Assembly (NCBI GenBank): GCA_959022495.1
Contig: CAUEYX010000001.1
Location: 1 to 64,000 of the forward strand
Direction: 5' to 3'
Source of the DNA: an uncultured Lachnospiraceae bacterium
Lineage (GTDB): Bacteria; Bacillota; Clostridia; Lachnospirales; Lachnospiraceae
Length of the DNA: 64,000 nucleotides
Position numbers and translations under genes: made by a program. Below the pieces are notes generated by a model. The model searched no databases. It was not told the origin of the DNA and was given only the letters and a program-made list of their open reading frames with translations. This document shows, in pieces, positions 1-7,975 of the stretch; positions within the stretch are counted from its first letter, which is position 1; every line of letters begins with the position of its first letter.

Positions 1-33
1 GACCCCTCCCAGGAGGGGTCAGGCCCCTTCGGA
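1..33. repeat. REP-like palindrome overlapping the 3' end of the RAYT gene
   Basis: This starts at the window edge with an inverted GACCCCTCC/GGAGGGGTC pair and continues into GGGGTCAGGCCCCTT, the repeat core found at several other sites in the window. The stop codon of the adjacent transposase gene falls inside the core. The element may extend to the left of the window. Confidence 0.75.
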
Positions 34-801
34 CAATATTTTCAGAAAATTCTCTATTCTTCCTTGCGGCATTCCTGTTTCCTTTTTACAGAAAGCCACC
101 GCCCGATCACGCATATATGGGATGCTGTTTAGCAATTTAAAGCTGCTTATACGGTTTTCTTGTATATATATCTCCATCTGTTTTTTCACACGACAAAAAT
201 CATATTCTTCTTTTTCTTCTTTAATATCTATAAATTCCTGATTATCAAAAAAGTCGTGAAACTCCAAAAATTCTTTTGGATTTCTGAATCTTTTCCCTAA
301 AATTAGGAACACCTCCTCGGATAGATATCCTTTTGTTTTCTTTTTTCCACGCATCACTGCGAAATATTCCCCGGCACTGCTGAAAGGATAATCTAAAATT
401 GATGAAACCATGTATGCTTTTATTGGATTATTATGTATATAACGAATACAGCTGAACAAATATCCTTCTGTCTCGACGGGACCGCTAAAGAATCTTCCCT
501 GAAAAACGTGCCCGCTCTGCCCGTATTTACAGTTATAATAAATTGCATAGATCGAATTGAGCTCCTTCATAAAGATTGAAAGAATCTTAAATTCCGCTTT
601 AAGCAGGATATGAACATGATTAGACATAATACAGTATGCATAGATCTCAACGCCATACTTCTCAGCCCTGCTCCGCATAATTGACATAAAATACTTTTTG
701 TCATCATTTTTCTGTAAAATGTGGGTTTGATTATTCCCTCTGGATACTACATGATAGACATTTGTGCCACTTTGTTTTCTCTTGCTTCTCGGCATACACA
801 T
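19..801 (-). CDS. REP-associated tyrosine transposase (RAYT, Y1/TnpA-REP family)
   Basis: This 260-residue protein belongs to the IS200-like Y1 transposase superfamily. What is seen: an N-terminal fold starting RSKRKQSGTNVYHVVSRGNN, the metal-binding HUH motif SNHVHILL near residues 61-68, and the GRFFSG...YIHNNPIKA block typical of RAYT proteins, followed by YPFSSAGEY. The Tyr of the YIHNNP helix is a plausible catalytic residue. Family knowledge: RAYTs are single-copy domesticated transposases that cut and join single-stranded DNA at REP palindromes. Here the gene is flanked on both sides by such palindromes, and copies lie in nearby intergenic gaps. The last residues and the stop codon are encoded by the REP core. 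The frame is intact. Target recognition is inferred, not shown. Confidence 0.88.
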   Translation of the reverse strand: MCMPRSKRKQSGTNVYHVVSRGNNQTHILQKNDDKKYFMSIMRSRAEKYGVEIYAYCIMSNHVHILLKAEFKILSIFMKELNSIYAIYYNCKYGQSGHVFQGRFFSGPVETEGYLFSCIRYIHNNPIKAYMVSSILDYPFSSAGEYFAVMRGKKKTKGYLSEEVFLILGKRFRNPKEFLEFHDFFDNQEFIDIKEEKEEYDFCRVKKQMEIYIQENRISSFKLLNSIPYMRDRAVAFCKKETGMPQGRIENFLKILSEGA

Positions 802-979
802 TCCTCCTGGTTATTAAATTTTTTGTCTGAATTATGCTCCGAACCGGATAGGATCTTTTAAGACCTTTCTACATGGTAAATGAAAATTCAGAATGAATTA
901 GATATAGATATAAGGTATCATCAATTTTGAAGTTTTTCCAGAAATTTTTGTTGGACTTTTTATTTTGAGTTTTTAAATT

Positions 980-1050
980 ATGAACGGGGTCAGGCCCCTT
1001 TGAGGAAAGCTGTCAGAATTTTCTCCTCAAAAGGGCCTGACCCCGTTCAT
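980..1050. repeat. Paired inverted REP forming a long hairpin; possible terminator of the transketolase genes
   Basis: Two opposed REP cores face each other: ATGAACGGGGTCAGGCCCC on the left and GGGCCTGACCCCGTTCAT on the right, joined by a short segment containing CTGTCAGAATTTTC. The arms match over about 25 bases, so RNA or single-stranded DNA would form a strong hairpin. It starts six bases past the transketolase stop codon, so it could end that transcript, although no uridine tract is obvious. Confidence 0.8.
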
Positions 1051-1055
1051 AAAAT

Positions 1056-1994
1056 TTACACAAATGCTTTTACTTTCTCATAAATGCTCTGAGCATCCAG
1101 CCCATATTTTTTAATCAATTCCAATGCTGGTCCTGACTCGCCGAACACATCGTTAATACCAATTTTCATTACTTTCGTAGGAACGTTCTCACAAAGCGCA
1201 TCGCAGACTGCACTTCCCAAACCGCCAATCACAGAATGTTCCTCTACTGTAACAACTTTCCCAGTCTCCTCAGCCGCCGCTGCCACAAGCTCTACATCCA
1301 GCGGTTTAATGGTATGGATATTAATAACCTTTGCATCAATCCCATCTGCCGCAAGCATTTCAGCTGCCTCCAGGCAGTTATTCACTGGAAGTCCCGTAGC
1401 GATAATTGCCACGTCTTTTCCTTCTCTCAATACGACGCCTTTTCCGATCTCAAATTTATAATCCGGTCTGTCATTAATTACCGGCACCGCAAGCCGGCCA
1501 AATCTCATGTACACTGGTCCGTCATATTCATATGCGGCGCGGACTGCCGCTCTTCCTTCTATATAATCAGACGGATTGATAACCACCATTCCCGGAATGG
1601 AACGCATCAGCGTGATATCTTCATTACACTGATGTGTCGCTCCGTCTTCGCCGACAGAAATTCCAGCATGGGAAGCACCAATCTTTACGTTAAGGTGCGG
1701 ATAACCTATCGAATTCCGTACCTGTTCATAAGCTCTGCCAGCCGCGAACATGGCGAATGAACTTGCAAACGGCACCTTGCCAGCCGCCGCGAGTCCGGCC
1801 GCAACTCCCATCATATTTGCCTCGGCGATGCCACAGTCAATAAATCTTTCAGGATAAGCTTTCCGAAATGCTCCAGACCGTGTCGCTTCCGCAAGGTCCG
1901 CGTCCAGTACAACAATGTCCTCGTGTTTTCCACCGAGCTCTACCAGTTCATCTCCATAACTGTCCCTTGTCGCTATCTTTTTTACATCTGACAT
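1056..1994 (-). CDS. Transketolase, C-terminal (pyrimidine-binding) subunit
   Basis: This 312-residue half of a split transketolase transfers two-carbon ketol units in the non-oxidative pentose phosphate pathway, in the cytoplasm with thiamine diphosphate. It carries the Pyr domain (DCGIAEANMMGVAAGLAAAG, with the conserved Glu that activates the cofactor) and a C-terminal transketolase domain (about residues 190-312, with VEEHSVIGGLGSAV). The N-terminal half is encoded immediately upstream, overlapping by 13 bases, which suggests translational coupling and an equimolar complex. Split transketolases are common in Clostridia. A deoxyxylulose-phosphate-synthase-like identity is unlikely given the partner gene and the transaldolase next door. 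Confidence 0.92.
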   Translation of the reverse strand: MSDVKKIATRDSYGDELVELGGKHEDIVVLDADLAEATRSGAFRKAYPERFIDCGIAEANMMGVAAGLAAAGKVPFASSFAMFAAGRAYEQVRNSIGYPHLNVKIGASHAGISVGEDGATHQCNEDITLMRSIPGMVVINPSDYIEGRAAVRAAYEYDGPVYMRFGRLAVPVINDRPDYKFEIGKGVVLREGKDVAIIATGLPVNNCLEAAEMLAADGIDAKVINIHTIKPLDVELVAAAAEETGKVVTVEEHSVIGGLGSAVCDALCENVPTKVMKIGINDVFGESGPALELIKKYGLDAQSIYEKVKAFV

Positions 1995-2818
1995 AATGCT
2001 TCACCTGCCTTTTCCAGTTCTGCCATTGCAATCTTATATTCCTCGTCGTTTGGAGCTTTTCCGTGCCATCCAGCCGCATTTTCCATATAGGACACACCCT
2101 TCCCTTTAAGGGTTTTCGCAATAATCGCTGTAGGCTGTCCTTTTACCTTCTCAGCCTCTTTCAATGCGGATTCAATCTGATCAAAATCATTTCCATCTAT
2201 ATTAATTACGTGGAAATTAAACGCCTCAAATTTCTTATCAATGGGATACGGCGAGTTCACTTCGTCTACTGCCCCGTCAATCTGAAGATTATTGTTATCA
2301 ACAATTACAACTAAATTGTCTAATTTGCGGTGTGCAGCCAGCATAGAAGCCTCCCACACCTGTCCTTCCTGAATCTCACCATCGCCAAGCATAGTGTAAA
2401 CTCTGTAAGACGCACCTGATAATTTGGCCGCTATTGCCATGCCCACAGCAGCGGAAATTCCCTGACCGAGCGACCCAGAAGTCATATCCACGCCCGGAAC
2501 CTGTTTCATATCCGGGTGTCCCTGGAGATAAGAGCCTGTATGGCGGAGTGTAACAAGATCCTCCCTGGGGAAATATCCCCTCTCCGCAAGAACGGAATAA
2601 AGAGCCGGAGCTGTATGCCCTTTCGACAGTACGAACCGGTCCCGGTCCCCTTTACCCGGATCTTTGGGATCTATATTCATCTCCTCAAAATACAGGTAAG
2701 TAAGGATCTCCGCAGCGGACAGTGAGCCGCCCGGATGCCCGGCTTTCGCGCTGTGAACCGCAGTCACGATATCCTTACGGACCTCATTTGTAATCTTCAT
2801 AAGCTTTAATTTGTCCAT
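1982..2818 (-). CDS. Transketolase, N-terminal (thiamine diphosphate-binding) subunit
   Basis: This 278-residue subunit has the transketolase PP domain: HSAKAGHPGGSLSAAE near residues 23-38, GSLGQGISAAVGMA, and the diphosphate-binding GDGEIQEGQVWEA with a following DNNNLQIDG. It lacks the Pyr and C-terminal domains, which are supplied by the next gene. The ATG is preceded by an AAGGAGA ribosome-binding site at good spacing. The transaldolase gene lies 91 bases upstream in the same direction, with a REP palindrome in the gap. The three genes together look like a pentose phosphate operon. Confidence 0.93.
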   Translation of the reverse strand: MDKLKLMKITNEVRKDIVTAVHSAKAGHPGGSLSAAEILTYLYFEEMNIDPKDPGKGDRDRFVLSKGHTAPALYSVLAERGYFPREDLVTLRHTGSYLQGHPDMKQVPGVDMTSGSLGQGISAAVGMAIAAKLSGASYRVYTMLGDGEIQEGQVWEASMLAAHRKLDNLVVIVDNNNLQIDGAVDEVNSPYPIDKKFEAFNFHVINIDGNDFDQIESALKEAEKVKGQPTAIIAKTLKGKGVSYMENAAGWHGKAPNDEEYKIAMAELEKAGEALCQM

Positions 2819-2854
2819 AGTATCTCCTTTTCTGAATATTCTGAATGCTTAGCT

Positions 2855-2875
2855 AAAAGGGGCCTGACCCCTTTT
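2855..2875. repeat. REP palindrome between the transaldolase and transketolase genes
   Basis: A perfect palindrome built on GGGGCCTGACCCC with A4/T4 ends sits inside a probable operon. It is preceded by TCTGAATATTCTGAAT, a sequence similar to that next to the copy at 4393. Confidence 0.85.
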
Positions 2876-2909
2876 GGAAAGTGTACGGCACCGTTCACGA
2901 AATCTATGC

Positions 2910-3563
2910 TCACTCTCCGAACACAGCCCTGTAATCTTCCTGGAATTTCCTGATTCCCGCATCTGTCAGAGGATGGTGTGTCATCTGCTCAATTACCTTA
3001 TATGGCACCGTTGCAATATCCGCGCCGGCAAGCGCACAATCGGTAATATGCATAGGATTGCGCACGCTGGCCGCAATAATTTCTGTCTCAATCCCCGCCA
3101 CAGCAAAAATCTCCGCGATCTCTGACACAAGGTCAACGCCTCTTACAGAAATATCATCAAGACGTCCGAGGAATGGTGAGACATACGCTGCCCCGGCTCT
3201 CGCCGCGAGCAGTGCCTGATTGGCGGTAAAAATCAGCGTAACATTCGTTTTAATTCCCTCAGCTGCAAGTACTTTAACAGCTTTAAGCCCCTCCACAGTC
3301 ATAGGGATTTTTACTACCATATTAGGATGAATCTTGGCAATCTCACGCCCTTCCCGGATCATCCCTTCTGCGTCCGTGGTGGTCGCCTTTACCTCACCGC
3401 TGATCGGACCGTCTACTATAGATGCAATCTCCTCGATGACATCCTTAAACCTGCGCCCTTCTTTAGCAATAAGCGACGGGTTTGTCGTCACTCCACATAT
3501 CACACCCATATCATTTGCTTTTTTAATATCATCTACATTTGCAGTGTCAATAAAAAATTTCAT
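2910..3563 (-). CDS. tal: Transaldolase / fructose-6-phosphate aldolase-like protein
   Basis: This 217-residue protein is the short-type (TalC/Fsa) transaldolase, which moves a dihydroxyacetone unit between sugar phosphates through a Schiff base. The start MKFFIDTANVDDI and the motif GVTTNPSLIAKEG are diagnostic. The Schiff-base Lys lies in MVVKIPMT (about residue 88), and ITDCALAGADIATVP closes the barrel. It is upstream of the split transketolase genes, which supports a pentose phosphate role. Short enzymes of this family can be either true transaldolases or fructose-6-phosphate aldolases; the sequence read here does not settle which. Confidence 0.92.
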   Translation of the reverse strand: MKFFIDTANVDDIKKANDMGVICGVTTNPSLIAKEGRRFKDVIEEIASIVDGPISGEVKATTTDAEGMIREGREIAKIHPNMVVKIPMTVEGLKAVKVLAAEGIKTNVTLIFTANQALLAARAGAAYVSPFLGRLDDISVRGVDLVSEIAEIFAVAGIETEIIAASVRNPMHITDCALAGADIATVPYKVIEQMTHHPLTDAGIRKFQEDYRAVFGE

Positions 3564-3691
3564 CTCAAGTTCCTCCTGATCATGAATCAGTCACACATTG
3601 CTGCCTTGATTATATCCATTAACAAAACACAGGTCAACTCCTGTTCCAGTGTTCAGGCTGATAACACTGTTTTTCTTTGCATACAATCCGC

Positions 3692-4288
3692 TTAGAGCTC
3701 TGTCCTGCCCTCTAGGGCACGCAGCAGGGTTACTTCATCAATATATTCCAAATCGCCTCCCACAGGGACACCGCTCGCGATCCTGCTGACTTTAATGCCA
3801 GCAGGCTTTATAAGCTTGCTGATATACATCGCTGTGGTTTCACCTTCCAAACTGGAGTTCGTAGCAATAATTACCTCATCCACATCTCCCTGAAGGCGTT
3901 CCATCAGCTCTTTCAGACGGATATCACCAGGTCCGATCCCCAGCATCGGTGATATCGCGCCGTGAAGAACATGGTATACACCGTTATATTTTCCGGTTTT
4001 CTCATATGCAGCCAGATCCCGGGGTGTTTCCACAACCATGATCGTCTTCTTATCCCGGTCCGGGCTGCCGCATATCGGACATATTTCCCGGTCAGTGAGG
4101 GTGCAGCACACCTTGCAGTACCTTACATTCCTGCGCGCTTCCACAATCGCCTGTGCAAGACCTTCCACCTGGTCCAGCGGCATATTAATAATATGAAACG
4201 CCAGGCGCTGTGCTGATTTGCTCCCAATCCCCGGCAGCCGTGAGAATTCCTCAATCAGCCGGCTGATCTGGTTACTGTAATACTCCAT
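3692..4288 (-). CDS. recR: Recombination mediator protein RecR
   Basis: This 198-residue protein matches the usual RecR length. RecR works with RecF and RecO to load RecA on gapped DNA. Visible parts are the N-terminal helix-hairpin-helix (RLPGIGSKSAQRLAFH), a four-cysteine zinc finger (CKVCCTLTDREICPICG), and a Toprim domain with VVETPRDLAAYEKTG and the GGDLEYIDEVTL end. It is the third gene of the conserved dnaX-ybaB-recR series. Unusually, two REP-like palindromes lie between it and ybaB. Confidence 0.97.
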   Translation of the reverse strand: MEYYSNQISRLIEEFSRLPGIGSKSAQRLAFHIINMPLDQVEGLAQAIVEARRNVRYCKVCCTLTDREICPICGSPDRDKKTIMVVETPRDLAAYEKTGKYNGVYHVLHGAISPMLGIGPGDIRLKELMERLQGDVDEVIIATNSSLEGETTAMYISKLIKPAGIKVSRIASGVPVGGDLEYIDEVTLLRALEGRTEL

Positions 4289-4320
4289 CTAATTACACCT
4301 CTGTCATGAAACACATATTG

Positions 4321-4358
4321 AAAGGGGTCAGCCCTTCACCTAAGCGACCCCCTTTGAC
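4321..4358. repeat. Degenerate REP-like inverted repeat
   Basis: AAAGGGGTCAGCCC and GACCCCCTTTGACC face each other around a short loop. The core is imperfect compared with the other copies, which suggests decay. It lies in the ybaB-recR gap. Confidence 0.55.
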
Positions 4359-4392
4359 CAAAAAATCCTGAAATATTCTGAATACTTTCCCG

Positions 4393-4411
4393 AAAGGGGC
4401 CTGACCCCTTT
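4393..4411. repeat. REP palindrome between ybaB and recR
   Basis: A perfect palindrome on GGGGCCTGACCCC with A3/T3 ends, flanked by CTGAATA upstream and AATTGTCAGAA downstream. The same flanking words occur beside the copies near 1015, 2835 and 41504. Confidence 0.85.
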
Positions 4412-4422
4412 CACGAAAATTG

Positions 4423-4776
4423 TCAGAACATTCCCGGCATTCCACCGCCAAGCCCACCTGTCAGCTTGGACATTGCAGCGCCTGTCTCTTCATCCACCTG
4501 GCGCAGCGCCTCATTTGTCGCCGCCACGATCAGATCTTCAAGCATCTCAATATCCTCAGGATCAACGACTTCCTCCGCCAGCTTCACCTTCAGAATCTCT
4601 CTTTTCCCGGACACGGTTACTTCGACAGCACCGCCGCCTGCAGCCGCTGTAAACTCCTTCGTCTCCAGCTCTTTCTGCTGCTCTTCCATCTGGCGCTGCA
4701 TTCTCTGCGCCTGTTTCATCAGATTTGCCATGTTCCCCGGCATTCCGCCACCTGGGAATCCGCCTCTCTTTGCCAT
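4423..4776 (-). CDS. YbaB/EbfC family nucleoid-associated protein
   Basis: This 117-residue protein starts MAKRGGFPGGGMPGNMANLMKQAQRMQ and has the YbaB core (KEFTAAAGGGAVEVTVSGKREILKVKL, then DPEDIEMLEDLIVAATNEA). The family forms DNA-binding dimers. The gene begins one base after the dnaX stop codon, the usual dnaX-ybaB arrangement. A Gly/Met-rich tail (GGLGGGMPGMF) is typical. Confidence 0.95.
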   Translation of the reverse strand: MAKRGGFPGGGMPGNMANLMKQAQRMQRQMEEQQKELETKEFTAAAGGGAVEVTVSGKREILKVKLAEEVVDPEDIEMLEDLIVAATNEALRQVDEETGAAMSKLTGGLGGGMPGMF

Positions 4777-4777
4777 A

Positions 4778-6385
4778 TTAATCCTCCACTGTTATCTCCA
4801 TATTGATCTTCTGTTCTATATCCACGAATGTATCTTCAAAATGTCTGCCCTCTTCTACATGCCGCACTTCAACTTCAACTTTCCTGCCGATCCTCTGCTC
4901 AATCAGCCCTTCCAGTTCCTGCACATGGTCCTCTCGCCCGACCACGCTGGCCGCCAGAGTATCCGGCAGTACAATAAGCAGGCGGTTATCTCCGCCCAGA
5001 CTCAGCCGTGCCTTCTTCAGATACCCCCTGATCATGCCAGACGCCTCATTGGCAATGGATCTGAAATTCTTCACAACTTCCTGTACATCCTCTGGAACTG
5101 CATTGGGAAGCTCCGGCTTCTGACCGGATGGTCCGCCGGGATATCCTTCTCCGCCGTAAGCACTGCCGTCACCGCCGGGCATGACGCCCGCATAGACAAC
5201 CCGTTCCGTCATATTCGCCGCGGACTCCAGACCTTTCTCCACTTTTTCCTCAACCGCACGAATCCGTTCAAGAAGCGTATCCTGATCTGGTTCCATTGCC
5301 GGCGTGCAAAGCTTGATCAGCGCAACCTCCAGCATAACCCTCTTCTGGGTGGCATACTTTAACTGACCTGACAGCTCGGAGAAAATACGGATATAGCGGA
5401 ACAGCATATCCGGCTCCACCATCTGCGCTTCTTCCTTGAGCTGCATCATGTTCTCTGTCGATACATCCAGAACATCCTCTATATTATCAGAAGTTTTTAC
5501 CAGAAGCAAGTTCCGAAGATACCATGTAAAATCCGCTGCAAGCTGGCTCAGCTCACGTCCCTGCATAACCAGGTCCTCTACCACGTCCAGCACACCGGAT
5601 ACGTCTCTGTCGATCACTCTGCGCAGAAGCTGGCTGAACACATCTGTATCAACCGCTCCCAGTACCTCAAGTACATGATCGTAAGTAAGCTTCTGCCCAA
5701 GATAAAACGCGATACACTGATCAAGGAGGCTCAGGGCGTCACGCATAGATCCATCGGCCGCCTTAGCGATATACCTCAGCGCCTTGTCCTCCACATCCAC
5801 ATGCTCCGTATCCATAAGCTCCCTCATCCGCTCCGTAATCGTCTCGATACTGATCCTGCGGAAATCATAATGCTGGCAGCGTGACAGTATGGTAATCGGA
5901 ATCTTATGCACCTCCGTAGTCGCCAGAATAAAGATCACATACTCCGGCGGCTCTTCCAGCGTCTTAAGAAGCGCATTGAACGCGCCTATGGAGAGCATAT
6001 GCACCTCGTCAATAATATAGACCTTGTACCGCCCTTCTGTTGGACGGTAAGCAACTTCGTCCCTGATTTCCCGGATATTATCCACACCGTTATTCGACGC
6101 CGCGTCAATCTCGATCACATTCATGGATGTGCCCGCCGCGATTGACCTGCACATCTCACATTCCCCGCAGGGGCTCCCGTCCACCGGATGTTCGCAGTTA
6201 ACCGCCTTCGCAAATATCTTTGCCACAGTCGTCTTACCGGTTCCCCGCGTCCCGCAGAAAAGATAGGCATGCCCAATACGGTTCGCTTTGATCTGGTTCT
6301 GTAATGTAGTAATAATATGATCCTGCCCCTTGACATCCCCGAATTCCGAAGGGCGGAATTTTCTGTAAAGTGCCGTATATGACAT
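4778..6385 (-). CDS. dnaX: DNA polymerase III subunits gamma and tau
   Basis: The 535-residue clamp-loader ATPase opens the beta clamp and links it to the replicative polymerase. Walker A is GTRGTGKTTVAKIFAKAVNC (about residues 45-64). A four-cysteine zinc site follows (CEHP...CGECEMC), then the Walker B/DEAD-type region YIIDEVHMLS and the sensor LATTEVHKIP. The C-terminal third (after about residue 390) is divergent and includes a glycine-rich linker, as in the tau-type extension. It heads the dnaX-ybaB-recR unit. Confidence 0.96.
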   Translation of the reverse strand: MSYTALYRKFRPSEFGDVKGQDHIITTLQNQIKANRIGHAYLFCGTRGTGKTTVAKIFAKAVNCEHPVDGSPCGECEMCRSIAAGTSMNVIEIDAASNNGVDNIREIRDEVAYRPTEGRYKVYIIDEVHMLSIGAFNALLKTLEEPPEYVIFILATTEVHKIPITILSRCQHYDFRRISIETITERMRELMDTEHVDVEDKALRYIAKAADGSMRDALSLLDQCIAFYLGQKLTYDHVLEVLGAVDTDVFSQLLRRVIDRDVSGVLDVVEDLVMQGRELSQLAADFTWYLRNLLLVKTSDNIEDVLDVSTENMMQLKEEAQMVEPDMLFRYIRIFSELSGQLKYATQKRVMLEVALIKLCTPAMEPDQDTLLERIRAVEEKVEKGLESAANMTERVVYAGVMPGGDGSAYGGEGYPGGPSGQKPELPNAVPEDVQEVVKNFRSIANEASGMIRGYLKKARLSLGGDNRLLIVLPDTLAASVVGREDHVQELEGLIEQRIGRKVEVEVRHVEEGRHFEDTFVDIEQKINMEITVED

Positions 6386-6459
6386 GTGTTACACCTCTTA
6401 CTCTCTGATACTCTTGCTCGCTGACATTTCTCCGTCCGCTGTCCCCAGACAAAGCGACT

Positions 6460-6483
6460 GCGCAGGGAGTTCTTTCCCTGCGC
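6460..6483 (-). terminator. Hairpin downstream of pfkA
   Basis: A nine-pair stem GCGCAGGGA/TCCCTGCGC with a six-base loop lies about 40 bases after the pfkA stop codon. It lacks a clear uridine tract, so it may be only a pause site or a processing hairpin between pfkA and dnaX. Confidence 0.45.
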
Positions 6484-6525
6484 TTTCCTCTGTCATGTAT
6501 TCATGACGGTCATCCTTTGTTCTTG

Positions 6526-7602
6526 TTATTCATCACCGAAGCTGATACCGACCATACGTGCCTCTTTAATAAGGCTGCATTTCGGGTCAACTGCCTTTAA
6601 CCTGCCTGCCACTTCTTCCAGCGGAACCTTTGTCGTCTCCCCGCCTTTGATCGCTACCATATAGCCGAACTTCCCTTCCAGAATCAGCTCTGCTGCCTTA
6701 GCCCCGACTCTCGTTGCGATTACTCTGTCATACGCGCACGGTTCTCCGCCTCTCTGTGTATGTCCGGGCACTGTAATGCGTACTTCTTTATCTGTCTCCT
6801 TCTGGATCTGCTCAGCAAGCTCATACGCAATAGAAGGATATTTCCTCTTTGCCAGTTTATCCTTATATTCTTTCTTCTTTAATTTTGCGTCTTCTTTCGA
6901 GATCGCTCCCTCTGCCACCGCGAGGATCGTAAATGCCTTCCCCGCCTTGGAACGTCCGTCGATCACCCTGGCAATCGCTTTAATATCATAGGGGATCTCC
7001 GGAAGCAGAATAATATCAGCTCCTCCCGCGATTCCCGCGTGCAGTGTAACATGTCCAACCTTGTGGCCCATTACTTCTATAATAAATACACGGCTGTGTG
7101 ACGTTGCCGTTGTATGAATCCTGTCTATGGTATCCGTCGCAATATCCACTGCGCTCTGGAATCCAAACGTCATCTCCGTGCCCCAGAGGTCATTGTCAAT
7201 AGTCTTGGGAAGTGTGATCACATTGAGCCCTTCTTCTCTCAGCAGGTTTGCTGTCTTATGCGTGCCGTTTCCGCCGAGAATCACAAGACAGTTGAGGTTG
7301 AGCTTATGGTATGTATGCTTCATTGCCTCTACCTTGTCAAGCCCATCCTTATCCGGCACACGCATCAGCTTAAACGGCTGTCTGGATGTACCGAGGATTG
7401 TGCCGCCTCTTGTCAGTATTCCAGAGAAATCTTTTGAGGTGAGCATGCTGAAGTCCGCATAGATCAGGCCTTTATATCCATCCTTGAATCCGTAGATCTC
7501 CACGTCGCTGCGCTTGGAACAGATGCCTTTTACCACACCGCGCATAGCAGCATTCAATGCCTGGCAGTCTCCGCCGCTTGTCAACATTCCGATTCTTAAC
7601 AT
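6526..7602 (-). CDS. pfkA: 6-phosphofructokinase (PFK-A family; phosphoryl donor uncertain)
   Basis: This 358-residue enzyme phosphorylates fructose 6-phosphate in glycolysis. Family motifs: GGDCQALNAAMRG at the N-terminus, the substrate-binding PKTIDND at residues 132-138 with the catalytic Asp, and MGHKVGHVTLHAGIAGGAD. Two details depart from the E. coli ATP enzyme. The GGDGS loop is GGNGT (residues 110-114), so the Mg-binding Asp is Asn while the next Gly, usually linked to ATP use, is kept. The Gly before TIDND is Lys, as in diphosphate-using enzymes. It may therefore be an ATP enzyme of the mixed group or a diphosphate enzyme. It is downstream of pgi but has its own promoter. Confidence 0.9.
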   Translation of the reverse strand: MLRIGMLTSGGDCQALNAAMRGVVKGICSKRSDVEIYGFKDGYKGLIYADFSMLTSKDFSGILTRGGTILGTSRQPFKLMRVPDKDGLDKVEAMKHTYHKLNLNCLVILGGNGTHKTANLLREEGLNVITLPKTIDNDLWGTEMTFGFQSAVDIATDTIDRIHTTATSHSRVFIIEVMGHKVGHVTLHAGIAGGADIILLPEIPYDIKAIARVIDGRSKAGKAFTILAVAEGAISKEDAKLKKKEYKDKLAKRKYPSIAYELAEQIQKETDKEVRITVPGHTQRGGEPCAYDRVIATRVGAKAAELILEGKFGYMVAIKGGETTKVPLEEVAGRLKAVDPKCSLIKEARMVGISFGDE

Positions 7603-7720
7603 AATAACACTTCCTCCTTTATCTTACTGACCGGCCTGCACCTACACTATAAATACCTGCTGCCTGATTGTCCCCTGCCTGAAATCTAATAAGCATCCGG
7701 CCTTTCTTCGACTGCTTATT

Positions 7721-7749
7721 ATTATACCCCATTTATCTGGGAGGAACAA
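7721..7749 (-). promoter_or_regulatory. Probable sigma-A promoter of pfkA
   Basis: On the minus strand TTGTTC is followed after 17 bases by a perfect TATAAT, with the pfkA start about 120 bases downstream. Confidence 0.55.
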
Positions 7750-7882
7750 GAAATTTCATCTTTTGACTGCTGTTTCCTGCCGTATTTTCCTTCTCTGTCT
7801 TTCTTCCTTGTTCCTCTTCCTTCTATTCAGATCCCCTCAGATTTCATATCGAAAAGTGCCACATACCATCATAAAAACGCAT

Positions 7883-7929
7883 AAAAAGAGATGCTGCAGG
7901 CTCTTTTATGGCGTACCGCATCTCTTTTT
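7883..7929 (-). terminator. Rho-independent terminator of pgi
   Basis: A 12-base stem AAAAAGAGATGC/GCATCTCTTTTT with a loop of about 21 bases lies some 50 bases past the pgi stop codon and ends in a T tract on the minus strand. Confidence 0.75.
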
Positions 7930-7975
7930 CCAGCGCTGTGCTGTCTCAAATCTCTATATAGGAAATATCCAAAAC

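Noticed and set aside
1..1050. The palindromes as a CRISPR array
   Set aside because: The repeats are few, unevenly spaced, in both orientations, and no cas genes are present.
6386..6525. Possible signal recognition particle RNA upstream of dnaX
   Set aside because: This RNA gene is near dnaX in some Firmicutes, but the gap is only 140 bases and I could not find its conserved tip motif; only a simple hairpin is seen.
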